This document shows, piece by piece, positions 13,001-28,000 of a stretch of 64,000 bases of DNA (within the stretch, counting starts at the first letter, position 1; each line of letters starts with the position of its first letter). The translations under genes were made by a program, and so were the position numbers. The notes under the pieces are model-generated. The model saw nothing but the letters and a program-made list of their open reading frames with translations, was not told the origin of the DNA and ran no database searches. This DNA is from Branchiostoma floridae (lineage: Eukaryota; Chordata; Leptocardii; Amphioxiformes; Branchiostomatidae): contig NC_049997.1 in NCBI RefSeq assembly GCF_000003815.2, forward strand, positions 14,316,323 through 14,380,322, written 5' to 3'.

Positions 13001-16000
13001 TATTCACATAATACAGTACTGTACATGTACTGCAATGATTTTTACACTATATGTGTTAAGAAAATAAAAGCTATAAAAAGTTTTAAATGTTCTACAGTTT
13101 ATATTGTCTGAAGAGACCGGTATCGTCATGTCATATTTCTTTGATCTATCGTCTTGTATCCTTTGATACTTCACCGTCCGTGTGTTCCCTCCCGCGTTCA
13201 CACGTCAGGTTCGCCCATTATGCTAATGTGTTACTCACAGGAAAAGTCTCGTCATTTTAGACTTATCTCTTAATATATGTAAGAAAAATCCACCAGAGCC
13301 TGAAGTTCATATTATTTTGTCTTTGTAACAATTCATTCAGAAAGTTTTTGTGATGAAAATTAACCTAAGCGGTAGTGTATTAGAACGTATCTTTAACGCC
13401 TTTTACCTCCGTAATATTGGTGTCGTCTATTGACCTTATATGACCTCGTTTTTCGGCGGGTATGGGTAGCGCCAGTTTACGAAGTTTTGTTTTGAAAATA
13501 AATTAAAGAGGTTTTAAATCCGGCGTAGGGTGACCATACGGCAGCTGTATATAGCCGATCGCGTGCCGAAACATAGATCAGCGGTCCGCGTGGCCGTTAT
13601 CGGCAGTGTTTTTGTACCTGCGGGACCGGAAATCGTGTGGCCGTGGCCGCGTTGGACAGGTGGCCGCTAAGCCTATTTCTTAATCATTACGAATCCAAGG
13701 GACCGACAAAAAGTGGCCACTATGGGCAGGTGGCCGTTATGCAAAGGTGGCCGCTAATACAGGTTTGACTGTATATGATTGTGAATTTTAGTCATTTTCA
13801 CATCATGTTTTCAATACTGGCTTGTATAATTGTACAATAACCAGGCTCCTTTTCAATAATTGTCCTGCGTTTCTTCTTTTCATCATAAAAATGTGACATT
13901 TTGAGGAAAAAACAGGAAGAACATACTGTTTTGCTGTGTTTGGGAAACCTAAAATTTCTGACCTTATTTTTCCCGAACCAGCGAGCCTGGAACCTTCCGT
14001 AAGTGAGTACGCTATCGACATGTCGGGTCAGGACCCTGGCGTGTTCTCAGCGGTTCTCATCGTTGAAGACGCCTCCGGTGGGAACGAAGTTGGAAACCTG
14101 AAGGTGATAATAGCTCATTGACAGCTACATGTAACACTTACTAGGTTCACCTTTATCCGTGGGGTAACCTATATTTGTTGCTTTTTGAAACCGGGTAATT
14201 ATACTGTAAAGTCAACCGACGGTGGCTTCAAACAGATTTAAAACAAATATTGCAATTTGAAACCACCAACAGTTGACTTAACACCCCTAAGTAAATACCT
14301 TGTTTTTTAAAACATACATTTTGTAGGTTACCCTGCGGATAAAGGTGAACTATCGTTAAACTATATTTAGAACAACTTTGAAAAAAATCATTAGATATTA
14401 ACAACAGCCCTCTTCAGGTTCAAATAGCCAATTGTTGACATTTGACTTCTGGTCGAAGTTAGCCTCCAGTGTTGGTTGGTGTGCCCTAGTGTACATGTAT
14501 ATGGCCCTATCTAGTCATTTCTTAGTCCAATTTATTATGAAGATAGAACTTTGAGAAGTGCAATTAGTGGTCTGTTTGAAAATGATTAAAAATGCCCAGG
14601 GAAAGTAGCTTGAAGAATTATAATTTACTTACAGTTGCAAAAGGAAGCTGACAGAAAGTTGACTCCAAAATCAAAACTTGAACAAACTTACTAAGTGGTC
14701 AGCTTCCAACTTCTTTAAACACTTTTGTAAGCTTATGGACAACTGCTTCATTAACATAATTTGTAAATAATTGCATTTGCCAAGCAAAATTTATAATCTC
14801 TTTTGTATGGCATCACAAAAATGCAAATTAAGCATCACGAAAATGCAAATTAACACCTGATGTGTTTTGCTTCTTTCAGCGGGCCCGTAGATTCTTCATC
14901 TTTGATGACACCTCAGACATCACTGTTGATGAAGAGACTGACTTGGCAGAAGTAGGAGATATGTGGCTTTCATCTGCTTTGGAGGCAACAGACTATGTGG
15001 TATGAAGTAACTGTTCTCTATATGACTACTGTATGGAAAATAGCATTGAACGGCCGAGTTACTTAGCACTAGTAGACACGACATCCAGAAATCATTTAAA
15101 ATTGATTTGAACTTCATAAATGGTAAACATTTTTGCATGCAATACAAGGAATTGATGAAACAAAACTATCTTATCCCAAACAGTGGCAGGACAATCTTGA
15201 AGAGGAAGTTTTCCTTCAATACCGAGAGCACTTCATCCAGCATACCCACCACAATGGCAAGTTCCTGAACGCTATCCGTGAGTTTCCACAGCTGGACGAA
15301 TCATACGATGATGTGGACACTACTGAAAGGTCTCGTCAGCCTATTGTCAATGAGCTGGGTATTGTGAAGTTTGAGGTAAGTACAATCAATGTTACAAAAC
15401 TTGGTGTAAACAGAACTCACTCATTTTAAGATCATAATAAAGAGAAAGATGTGCTAACTTAAAGAAGTGTTATTTAGCAAATGCTATCTTATAATGTGAA
15501 AAATTACAGCAATTACTTTGAACTAAACAGAAAGTTAAAAACTTGATTACAGTCCATCATATTATGTATCCCATTCCTTCCCCTGGTGCTGAAAACTCCA
15601 TCCCTGTCCCTGGTGCTGGAAACTCCATCCCTGTCCCTGGAGCTGAAAACACCATCCCTGTCCCTGGAGCTGAAAACACCATCCCTGTCCCTGGTGCTGG
15701 AAACACCATCCCTGTCCTTGGTACTGAACACACCATCCCTGTACCTGGTGCTGAAAATACCATCCCTGTCCTTAGTACTGAACACACCATCCCTGTCCAT
15801 AGTACTGAACACACCACCCTGTCCCTGGTGCTGAAGACACCATCCCTGTCCTTGGTACTGAACACACCATCCCTGTTCTTAGTACTGAACACACCATCCC
15901 TGTCCCTTGTGCTGAAAACGCTATCCCTGTCCCTGGTGCTGAAAACACCACCCCTATCCTTAGTACTGAACACACAATCCCTGTCCCTTGTGCTGAAAAC

Positions 16001-19000
16001 GCCATCCCTGTCCCTGGTGCTGAAAAACACCATCCCTGTCCCTTGTGCTAAACACCATCACTGTCCCTGGTGCTAAAAACACTGTCCCTGTCCCTAGTGC
16101 TGAAACTGGCATCCCAGCCCTGATGCTGAAAACACTGTACCATGGGGTCTTTATCAATTTTGAATTCATTGTAGAAAATCATGCAATTTTGAAATCATTT
16201 CACATTGGTATCCCCTTTACATGTACATAATATATAAGTATATTGCATATATTTTGCCAATTTCTATATTTCTATATAACCCTTCAGTCTTCAGTCCATG
16301 TGGACCATGCTGGAGGAACCACCAAAGAGCCTGGGACTTGGACAGATGTGGACGATCTACATGCAGGAACACAGACGTTTACAGTTCCTAGGTTGGTATA
16401 TTTTGCTTTTTGAAAGATGGGGGAGTGGAGTTTTATCATCAAATATTCTTTAAGTGATTTTTTGAGCCGGTAGCTATTATAACCATAACAGTCACCGCTA
16501 TACATGTAGTATCACCTTGTTTGTTAAACTGTACACCCCAATGTTCTAAAACCCTTATATATCAACACCCTCTACCCCTAAAACAGGGTGTCAGAATGTA
16601 GGGGGTTCGGAACATAGGGGTGCTGGAGCATACAGTACTGGTGTCCCTGCTAATATTCACATTTGTCACTTTCAGAGTTAAAGAATCTTTTTTCCATATG
16701 GATCTTTTAAATAACTTCTGATAAAAAGAGACCATCTCTAATGTCAAGAAATCATATCACAATATCGCAAATTCAATGATTGTGCAGAGATTTAAAAAAC
16801 ATATATATATATATCACAACATTAAATTTCTTTGAAAACTTCTTTCAGGGAGGACGGTGACACTGTGACAGTCTACATCAGAGCAACTGACATCGTTGGA
16901 AACCAGCAGACCGACGATGTAACCATCCACATCGACAGCTCTCCTCCAATCATCGAAGACTTCTGGCTGGAGAAGAACGGCTTGGAGGGCATAACTGTCC
17001 ACAATGCCAGAGAACTTTATGACTGCCTGTAAGTATTCCCGATGATCTACATGTAGTAGGCTCTTCCATGACCTGGAGTGTCTGTATCTTATAACTACTA
17101 TTGATTAATTACTAAATTCTGTCAACTCTGAACTCCACTTCCTGTCACTCCTGCAACTCTGACCTTCACTTCCTGTCACTCGGTGGTGAAGGTAATTAGC
17201 ATATGGAAAATACATAGTGCCATTTAAATGACAGACAAGTGAACAAGCACATAGATGGACAAACATTGTACTCTGACACCAGACACAATGCCTCTATTCA
17301 CAGAAGTGGCAAGTAGCAATGGCTAATAATAGTATTGTCATCATTATACAATTTACATCACCATTGCTTCCCATTGGAACATTTTTGTCTTACCATTACT
17401 TGCAGGGTGAAGTTCACAACATACGACATCCACAGCGGCCTGTACACAATTTCCTGGCGGCTGGTGGACATGGTGGATGAGTCCATTGTCCATGGACAGG
17501 GCGACTTGGCTGTCCAGGTTGAGGAGGTAAGTTTACAACACTCAAAAAGAAGCACTGAATGTATGTCTTTACCAGCATGAAACAGTGTTGTCTAATGACA
17601 TTTCAGTAAACTATGTAACTATTACATATCAGTAACTGTTACAGAATGGAGACTGTGGAATTGAACACTTTTCGAAGTTTAACTCTTATATTTCTGTCAG
17701 ATACCTCAAAACTTCCGTATTCAAGATATATATACTATATTTAAAATGAATCCTGCTATTCCCACCACATTGGACACAAGCATCTCATAATCTCTAAAAA
17801 GGTGCAATAATTCAGAGAGCACTAGGTGTATTACTGCTGAAAATAATGTGCAAGGGCTTAATGATTTGTGATTTTACTTTCTAGGAAGCGTCCTGTGGAG
17901 CAGACAACTGTCAATGTACCCCCATGACACCCTGCTACATCACCAAGTATGAGATAGTGCCAGACGCATCCAAGATGGACATCCCACTCGGGGAGCACGA
18001 CAGCGACTACTACTTCTACGTCACCGTCACAAACCGTGCTCGACTGGTCACCACCGAACGGCTACAGGTTAGTGGAGGGTTTCCCCAAAAAATTTCCTGG
18101 AATGTCTAACATTTCTTTGACTTGTTCTCTTTTATGCCCCCCTCGCGTTAGGCAAAAATTGATCGGACGACGAGTCTGCGAGCTTTAAATTACGAGGAGG
18201 CATGACCCTGCTGCTGACAAAGAAATGGCAGAGTTCCCCCCTTCCCGTCAGGGTCATGCCTCCTCGTAATTTAGAGCTCGCAGACTCGTACAATGTATAA
18301 TGTATAATGTTAAATGATTGTTATTGTGATCCCTGTAAGAAGATATGCAATTCAGCCTTTGGCTGCCAGGTATCCTCGATTTTGAAATAGATAAACCAAT
18401 CATCATCATCATCATCGTCGTCCGATCGATTTTCGTCTAATGTGAGGGGGTATTAATGGATCCTGACAGAAGATTTTCCATTTCAAGGTTTGGCCAGTAC
18501 AGTGACAGCATAAATTTTGGATCAAGATTCAAGGCCTATTTAAGGTCTATTCTTGAGTAGTTGACTGCATGATACAACCTCTTATGTCTCAACAGTATGG
18601 CGGGGACATAAACATTATAATGTATAGTAAAATGTGTAGCAGGCCAACACACACCCTTTGCAATAATGTACCAGGGTGTATTTTGGCCAGGGGTATAGTC
18701 TGCCTTGCTACACCTGTAGTTTTCTGTACATCTAAAATGTGTTGCAGCTAAACTTGCTTCTTTTGTCCGTTAGATAACCATTGACATCAGCCCTCCAGAA
18801 CCAGGCCACGTCACCGACAACTATGCTGGCCAAACTGATATGGACTTCCAGGTACGTAGTTTTGAAAAAATTAGCTAGTTTTTTTACATTTGTATAGTTT
18901 AAGCTTTGTTCCAACACCATAAATTTTTGGGCAGTCTCGTCGACCTTCTTCAGATGTCTGATTCGATTCGCTGATGTTCCGAGATTGACCAAAAGTTTAT

Positions 19001-22000
19001 GGTAAATTCCTTTCTTTTTGTGTTGGAATAAAGCTTAAACTTTAAGACTATGCATTCCACCAACACAGTGTAATGTACAACAGGTATAACAGCACTTGGA
19101 GTAATACACCAGAAGGCACACAGTAGCAGCTGATTACGGTGTAGTATGTTACCGGTATATTGAATGGCCACACCCAGTTATCTTCTTATTTGCTGGTCTT
19201 ACTGTACCTTTATTTGCACTGTTTAATGCTTTCTAGTGCTTACCATATTATGCAAGGTAACAATGAATTCCAATCTACTATGTCCTAAGTTTTGACATAT
19301 TCTGTTATCTGTCAAAAAGATAAATTGGATTGAATTGGAGGTAATGAAGAATAAAGACTGAAATATAATGACTGAAATATAAAAACTGTCTTTTATAGTT
19401 GAATTTTTGGAAGCAGGTCATTGAAAATCACTGTGACCACAGTTTTTGCAATACAAATATGTTTTACTGGCAATATTTTCACAAAATCAACTCTTGTAGA
19501 TTATACTTATTGCACTTTAGTGCTGTAGTTTGAAATAAGTGCTGAAATCGCTGGCTTACACATTTCAGGTGCTGAAATGCCTTCCATTGTTATTAAGTGT
19601 AGAAAAGCACTCAATTTTGCACTGTCATGCATTGTCCAGTCTTTTACAGTTTTCTTCCTAAACAGTTGATGAAATGGATACACACTCTTTGTTAAAACTG
19701 AATATCCTTGCTTCTTAATTATCTTTTGAGTAAGATTTCTCATCAATGCATCTTCAACATTACAGAGTGATCCCAACATGCACTTCAGCTGGGAAGGTTT
19801 CTTCGACCACGAAAGCGGCGTCAGGAGCTACCAAGTGTTCTTTGATACTCGATGTGGGACAGCGAGCGACTTTGGCTTGCCGGTACCTGACACGGTAAGC
19901 TTGGCGGAGTACTGTATACTACTAGATGATGACTGTCCCTATATTAGGGTTTGTATGCTATGTTGGAACATAGGGGTATCAGAACATGCATACATTGTAC
20001 TTGTAGTGGTTTCACTGTCACGACTCTAAAGAAATATGCGTACATACAAGAACAATTTGTGATGTTTAATGTATTGTCTTGGGTTGAAACCAAACAATTG
20101 GAAGTCAAATCTTTTATGATATAAAAAATGCAGTCAAACAGTTGAAGTATAAAAGTTAATCAAGCCAGAATCTGAATTGGCAGGATTTTGTGAAATTGAG
20201 TTATAATCAAAGTAATAAGATTTAGGTACCATTTTTGCACAAATGATGTATCATATTGCTGACTAGCTCTTTCTTTAGGCAAACTGTAAACCTAAGACAG
20301 TCGCAGTGGTTCTATGTTCACATATTGCTGACTAGCTCTTTCTTTGGGCAAACTGTAAACCTAAGACAGTCGCAGTTGTTCTATGTTCACGATTTTTATG
20401 AAGCTTCTCTTTCAAGAAATCATGACTTTGCAAATATGTGTTGTTTACGCAGCATTGTTTTCTGTGAACACTGCAAAAACTTCCTTTCTACTCACTGTGA
20501 AATTATAATAAATCCAGGCAACAGAAAAGACGACCACCGAGCTACAACACAGCTTCACAGCTTCCTCCCCCGGCACGTACCACTGCACCGTGGTCGCCTT
20601 CAACCGTGCCCTGTCTGCCTCCGAACCGGTGTGTTCTGACGGAATCCTGTACGACACGTCTCCGCCGTCCATAACCAACATCGTCATAGAGAACGTCCGT
20701 GCAAGGACGGGAGCTTTCAAGGACAGTGGAGGCAATGTTTGGATGATGGACAGCCAACTGAGGAAAGTTGCTGTTGACAGCCCATCTTCTTCTTGCAGGT
20801 GATTGGTTCATGTTGATTTAATCAATTTACAGTTGACCAATGAACATCATGCTGCACTTAGAGCTGATGAGCTATGAAACTGACAGATGGATGGAATGAA
20901 CCAGCAATATGCTGTTCTTTAAAGTTAGTATAATGATTGATATAGAATGTTATTTTTACAAAACCAAATTTTCAGGTAAATTGTACTTTCCAGCATTCAT
21001 CGATCAGGTGGTGCTGTGTGAAAAGATTGTTTCACATAATAATGTTAGTAATCTGCCTTTAGCAGTTGATGGTAACACACCAGTTTTGCACATTTACATG
21101 CAGTAACTGTTGATTAAGGTTCAAGCTGCATATTAAGACCAGACTGTAAGGTTTGGTTCACTCACGCCAGGATGGACCCTTGCTTATTAAGCCTTTACGA
21201 AAAGTGTTGTGGGGCCTTTCATGTGCTTGAGATGTGACTGTTCTCAAGACTTCGCCTTTATATCCCCTGATAGAAGCTAGATACTTGTTTACACCTTCAT
21301 CAATTAAAGAAATAAGTATAAAGTGCTTTCCAAAAGGTCCCAACATTAGGGCTTGCTAGGGATTAAAACCCTGGGCCTTTACATGTAGATTCTACGTCAA
21401 CATCCCTAATCAGAAGACCCCCTTTTGACCTGTTTTTGCAGGTCCTCAGCCTTGCAGGTCACTGACCCCAACATATTCCCTGACCGCCCGGTTGTCGATG
21501 TGAACGCTGACCAATACGATGATCCAGAAACAGTCAGGCTGGCAACATCAGCGGCCTGCGAATCAGATGGCACTCTGGCAACCCCTTTCTTTGTCACTGC
21601 AGACAAGCATGTAAGTAGACCTTTTTTTCTGTCAGTTATTTAAAAAAGATTTTAATAAAATATGATTCATATGTTGGAAGACTTTTCTTGACTTACTGTA
21701 CGTAACTTAAGTTATGTGATTATACATGTTGATTGTACGTATTTGTTAACAGTCATGCCTTTCATACTGTTAAGCATAGAGGATGCTACTCAAGTCCACA
21801 GGGATGTGTTGTGGGACCACTACTCTTCATTATCATGCATGAATGTCAGATATTATACAGAAAAAATTGGCACTGATGATGTTGTAGTCTGCTAAAGTTG
21901 ATAAAAGCCACACATTGTCATCATTTTTGTGTACTAGATAAGTACTGAATATCTAATTAATTGTTTTCCTCATTTTCTCAGTTGGTTGTTTACTGGAACG

Positions 22001-25000
22001 GTTCTGACGGTGAGAGTCAGATAAACGACTACCAGGTCGGCCTGAGTTCTACTGAATCTGGTGCCTCCAGTCCAGACATCATGCCTCTCACCTCAACTCA
22101 TGGGCACACCGTCTTCAAGACTAGGTAGGTATCTTCTTAACTGCACAGTTGCAACTAGGGGACCCAAACATACATCATTTCTTCCTTACATTAGCTATCT
22201 GCCACCAAAAAATTAAGACCATACTGTCGCATGTCCAGGTAAAAAGATACAATAAAATAGAAGTTCTGCTGCAGTACCAAGATCACATACTAAGGGGCCC
22301 AAAATCGACCTGCACCTTCGTCTTTTCAACACCCCACACACTAAATATCATTCCAATACATCAGCAGGTTCTTGAGCTATTCTGACTACAAAAATCCAGA
22401 AAAACACACACAAACAGACAGACACACACACAGACACACACAGACACACACGAAACAACATTTCCATTTTTATGGACATAAATATCTCTTCACATATTGT
22501 AACTACGGCTCAGAACAAAATCTATAGTAAATGATCACAATCATGTGTCATATGATTATTCCATGCACAGCTTATAATAATCATTTTGATGGTATCATTT
22601 ATGCAGCTTACTATATTTTTTTTGCATACAAACAAGTGTATGTTGATGACTGTAAAAATGATGATTAATTTTCATTTGTGTGTTTCTACTCCAGACATTC
22701 TGGTCTAGGTGAGGGACAAGAATTCTATTTGGGCATAACAGCAACAAACAAGGCAGGCTTGTCCACAACAATGGTAACCAGATTTAACTTGTTAATTTTA
22801 GTCAAGTAGAGCTTTGCCCAATCATCTTCCATTGGACTGTATCTATAGCAACTTCCTCCATGCATTTTAGAGAATAGGAGTTCATAAAAAATAAAAGCTT
22901 AATTGTTAAGTTTTATTGGGGGATTGACATGGTTTATAGTAAGATGTAGCTCTCAAAAATAAATGCTAGTGCACAGTTTGAAGTGCATTGTATGTACATG
23001 CAGTATGTAGAAGATGAAGGACCTGGGCAATGAATGATGGGGCAAGGGGCCTTCAACTTTGGTATATTTACCTACAATGTATCATACTGCGCATAAGTGT
23101 TTCAAACTCTGAACTAGCTTATTAACATGGCTTCAACATGTCCTTTTTGAGAGATATCTAAAATAGACTCATGAAAAGCCGTAGGTTTCAGCAAGGAAAT
23201 TATATAAGCTCCTTGGTTTCATATTAGATTATATTCTGCTTGTAACTTTTGCAACCTTATTTACTTGCTGTGTATTTATAATGTACTTTAATTTGTATGT
23301 AACATTTGATTGTTTTAAAAGTTCATCACCATTCATGACTGGAGTATATTGATGAAACTATTTACAAAGTCATGAATAAATCATTCATTGTCAGCATCTT
23401 CTTGCAGAGTAAACGTGACTGAGTTTATATTTCCCCTCATCAATGTCCATGACTGGATATAACTATTTACAGATGAATCAATTGTTCTACATGTAACGTT
23501 ATGTCAACATCATTTTGCAGACCATAGGCCCAATTGTTGTTGATGCAAGACCCCCGACTTTCTCTGGACAAGTGACAGTGTCTGTGGAGGATGGTTACAT
23601 GGTGGGAAGATGGCCAGTCAATGGGTTTTCAGATGATGAGGACACGTCTGGGATCACATATGAATATGCCATTGGTAAATTGATAGTACATGTATAATTG
23701 TGTTGTGACATATATAACATAGTTACATTGATTACTTACTTCACTTAATCCTCTTCATTCCCATGTGAGACATTGATAGGATTTCATACTTCTTGCAATT
23801 CAGCAGACCTTTGCAATATAGCCCCACCTATTGTAAGCTCCTCACTATTCAGCCCCTGGCTGCAAAGAAAGACTACTAGTCAGCCCACTTAATTGATAAC
23901 CAAATGAATATATGAGTAGTGAGTGAGTGAATGAGAGTATGAGTGAGTGAGTGTCAGTGTGATTGAGCGAGTGAGTGAGCGACTTATTGAGCACAATTAA
24001 TGTTTCAAGCAGGAGTTAGCAAGTTACTGGCTGATAAGACATAGTCAATTTTGAAGTTAATTGCAATTGTGCAGCATTTGTAACAGGCACAATGGAAACC
24101 AGCTACAAAATGTGGTACAAGACTTGTTGCCAGTTTCGTTAATCTACAGTCATGTACAAGCTACAATCATTGACAATGATGTTAACAGGTCTGACGGTGA
24201 TATAGACCTGTAGTCTAACCCTACATTGTCTTTATAGGGCATGAGGCTGGAAAAGAAAATGTCGCTGGTTACACAGCCATAAGTAGTGAGGGACCATGTG
24301 GGGGTGCTTCTGGCTGTACAGCTGTTCACAGGGACAACCTACAGGTAGGCCTGCATCCAAACTGGTAGTATCACGATTCAGCAATTGTACCTGTAGAGAT
24401 TGCAATCAGATTCTGTGTCAACAGAGATTCCAAAAAGGATCTTTGGCAGGTGCTATACATGTATGAGCCAATCTACTAGTCAAGACTACATTCTGGAAAA
24501 AGTTGTAAAACTGTTATTTATGACACAAAAGAAGTTGGACTTTACAAAATTTCTGACAGTTTTCAAGCAATCCTTGTCATAATCATTCTTAATCTTTAAG
24601 CTTGAAAGTTCATCTGTGTTGGTAGAAGTCATTGTTGAAAAAGCAATTCTACCAGAGTAACATTTCTGAGTACTGCACTACTGTTATGGATGTTTTTGGA
24701 CATTATAATGAAAGGAAGTAATGAATAATATGATCACATTGAGAGGTTTTTGATAGTTGTTACAATGACTCTCCACTACAGATTCATGAAACCATGAATG
24801 TGTGTTTTTAATCCATCACTTAGATTAATGTCAAATTTAAGCCCAGCAAAATTGACCTGCTTTACAGTTGCAACATTGTCTTGAAATAGACACAAACTTA
24901 AGTGATTTCCATTCCTCTACAGTGGGGACTGCACGGTACACACACATACTACATGTCCATCAAGGCCACAGACACTGCCGGACTGACCACTGTGGCCACG

Positions 25001-28000
25001 TCCTCTCCGTACGTCCATTACGAGGGTGAGCCGACTGCTGGTGTGGTAGAGGACATCAACCCTGACCCACAGGCTCCTGTTTACGACTATCTTCAGGTAA
25101 GGTTGTGCCTTAACAAATCTCCATGAAATGGACATATTGCTTTCGGTCTGTGTGTTTGTTAAGTCTGCAAAGCTGGTGTGCTATGCCAAATAGCAGTTAC
25201 ATGTATGGCTATATAGATACTGATTAACAGGTGTGTGTCCAAAGTTACTTGAATGACAGAATGTGTGATGGAAGATAGTTTAGGTTGGCAGGATGGGAAG
25301 ATTTGCCTGGCTGAAGTTCAAAGTTGGTCCTGAAGACTGGCAGAAAATGCCTACTAAACAAAAGTAACAAGAAATTCACAATTTATGGTTGAAACAAGAA
25401 ATTCTCCGAACTCAGATTTCAAAGAGGAACAAAATGTATGGAATTGATTAATTGTTTACTGAATATACGTAAAAGGAAAGAAACATACACCTGAATATCT
25501 TAAAGACAGAAAAGAACAAGACCCTATATAAGATTGCTATGTGGGAGAGTTTTTGGAAAACTATATGATAGCATCTTAAATTCCTCTGCCTGTCGTTGTT
25601 GTCAATGAGAAGAAAAAGCTTTAATAGAAACTTTTGACAGATTCTGGAGAAATGGCTATCACAGTGCCTTTAGGGACAAACATGAGATTTCTATCCATGT
25701 TCATGTCTGTGTGTTTAGCCGGCTGACGCAGACTTCCAGACGACTACCACGACGCTGTCGGCCCGCTGGTCCGGCTTCCTACACGAACATCAGGACATCT
25801 CGTACCAGGTGGGGGCCGGGACGTCACCAGGTGCCACGGATGTGGTCGGCTTTACTTCTGTGGGACAGAACACGGAGTGGAGCAGGGATGGACTGAGCCT
25901 TACGTCCTTCCAGGTGGGGTAGTTGTTTGCTGAAAAGGATGTAGCTTGATTCCTACACAATACTCTTGATTCCCAATAAATTTGACTGAATTTTCCACCT
26001 GCACTCGGATCTTCTCCAGAATAACTGATCATGAGGACCCGATTAGAAGTGTGATGTAAGCACCGTGTCAAAGTTGTTGGTAGTTGGTACCAACTCCTGT
26101 CTCTGCATGGAAAATTAAAACCCATCAGAAAGGTTGATACGTTTGTTGAGGATGCAGTACTTATGACGTAACATTTCATGGACTAGGCACATTGTACTTT
26201 TGTTTCATTTTCTTATTTGAGCTACTAAATTATTATTAACTAGAGTTCAACGAACCCATCTCTTCGCCAAATAATCATGCCTTTATTCAAGACTTTAAGG
26301 TCTTATTCATGTATTACTAAATCATGCCTTTATTTAAGACTTTAAGGTCTTATTCATGTATTACTAAATAGTACCTACCCCCAAACCCCACAAATGCTAC
26401 CAAAACAAGACCTGATTGTACAAGATGACCTGATAGCACCCCTGGTCAATCAGAATTTCAAGCTTTTCAGTGTCCAGCTCACGGCTTGTCAGTGTTTCCT
26501 CCAGTACAAACATCTGTCAAACAGATGTGTCCATAGATATAGGTCAAGTGAGATACATGTATATACAAAACAGTTTATTTCTGTTAATTGGCCACTGATT
26601 ACAATTAAATGCATCTTTCCATGTAGATTATTATTTTAAGTACTCATTCTATCTACATACCAAAAAATCCTGATGATCCGTCAACACGTTCTCGAGTTAT
26701 TCTCGTTCAAAGTTTGAAAGGAAATCGGTGCCTGCAGTTCCCAAAAAGCCGCTAGGGGGTCCAAACTCACAGCACTTACTCTCTGCCCCAAGGGCTATCT
26801 ACCACTCAAAAATCATGACCACAGCATATCCAAAACACGAAGTGTCAAAAATAAAAGTTTTGCTGCAGTACCTTAGGCAGTCACTAGGGGGCCCATTATC
26901 GAACTTGACCTTCGTTTTCTTGACCCCCACCCACCTACCAAATATCATCAGGATCCATTCAAGGGTTCTCGAGTTATCTTGCTTACAGACAAACGCACTT
27001 ACATACAAATCCCGCTACAGCGCCGTAGGTAAGAGCCAGGTAAACCATTTTCGCACTTGACCTTCCTCTCCAAAACCGCTACACACCTACCAAGTTTCTT
27101 GAAAATCGCCCAGCTAGATTTTGACTTATGCTGCCCAAAACAAACTGCAAAAAACATACCAAGCTCGCTGCAGTACCGTAGGAAAACGCCAGGTAAATCG
27201 TTTTCGAACTTGGCATTCCTTTCGACAACCGCTACACACCTACCAAAAATCACAAAGTTCCATCCACAATTTCTCGAGTTATATGCTGTTGACCTACATA
27301 CAGACCCAAGTCGACAAAAACATACTCATCGCCATTGGCGAAGAGAACAATGAAGTTGAATGGAGCTACATTTAGTAAGTGTTGGTGATACTAAATATGT
27401 TAAACTTTCCAGACCTATTACATCACCGTGAAGGCCAGTAACAGCATCGGAGACACAACTGTCACCTCAGATGGATTAACGGTTCTACAAGATGGAGACG
27501 CTCTTCAGGGGGCAGAGGTCATCGACGGACTGGAATGTTCTGGTAAGTTTTGTACACAAGTAGTGGTGCGTACCGAAGCTCACATTCCGGTTCAGGTCCG
27601 GACTCGAGTCCAAAGATTCCGGTTCAGGTCCGGACTTATAAGTCCGGTTTTTTTACGGTCGCAAAAGTTTCCCAATTAACATTAGACACAAGCATAAAGC
27701 GACTTGCTCTACTGCGGCGACCCATTTGCGTATCCGGCGCCCGCCGCTGGGCCGCATGCTATCAAAATATTACCAAAGACGACTGCATCATTTTCAAAGG
27801 TGTAGAAACATCGATTTTTAATAAAAACTATCGGGAAATCACGGCAAAATTCGACATTTTCCGCTTGTTTTTTTGACGACCGAAATTTCAAAATGGCGCT
27901 TGCGAGGTCATAGGGGTCAATGGAATAGCCTACGGTAATGCGGGTAGAAATGATGCGTGCGGTGTTTTTATCTTCTACATTCAACCGTAAAATTAATTTT

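Noticed and set aside
15543-16076. Long ORFs (177 aa plus, 158 aa minus) in the minisatellite
   Set aside because: They follow from a 27-base unit lacking stops in several frames. No splice junction joins them to the flanking exons, which match each other in phase without them.
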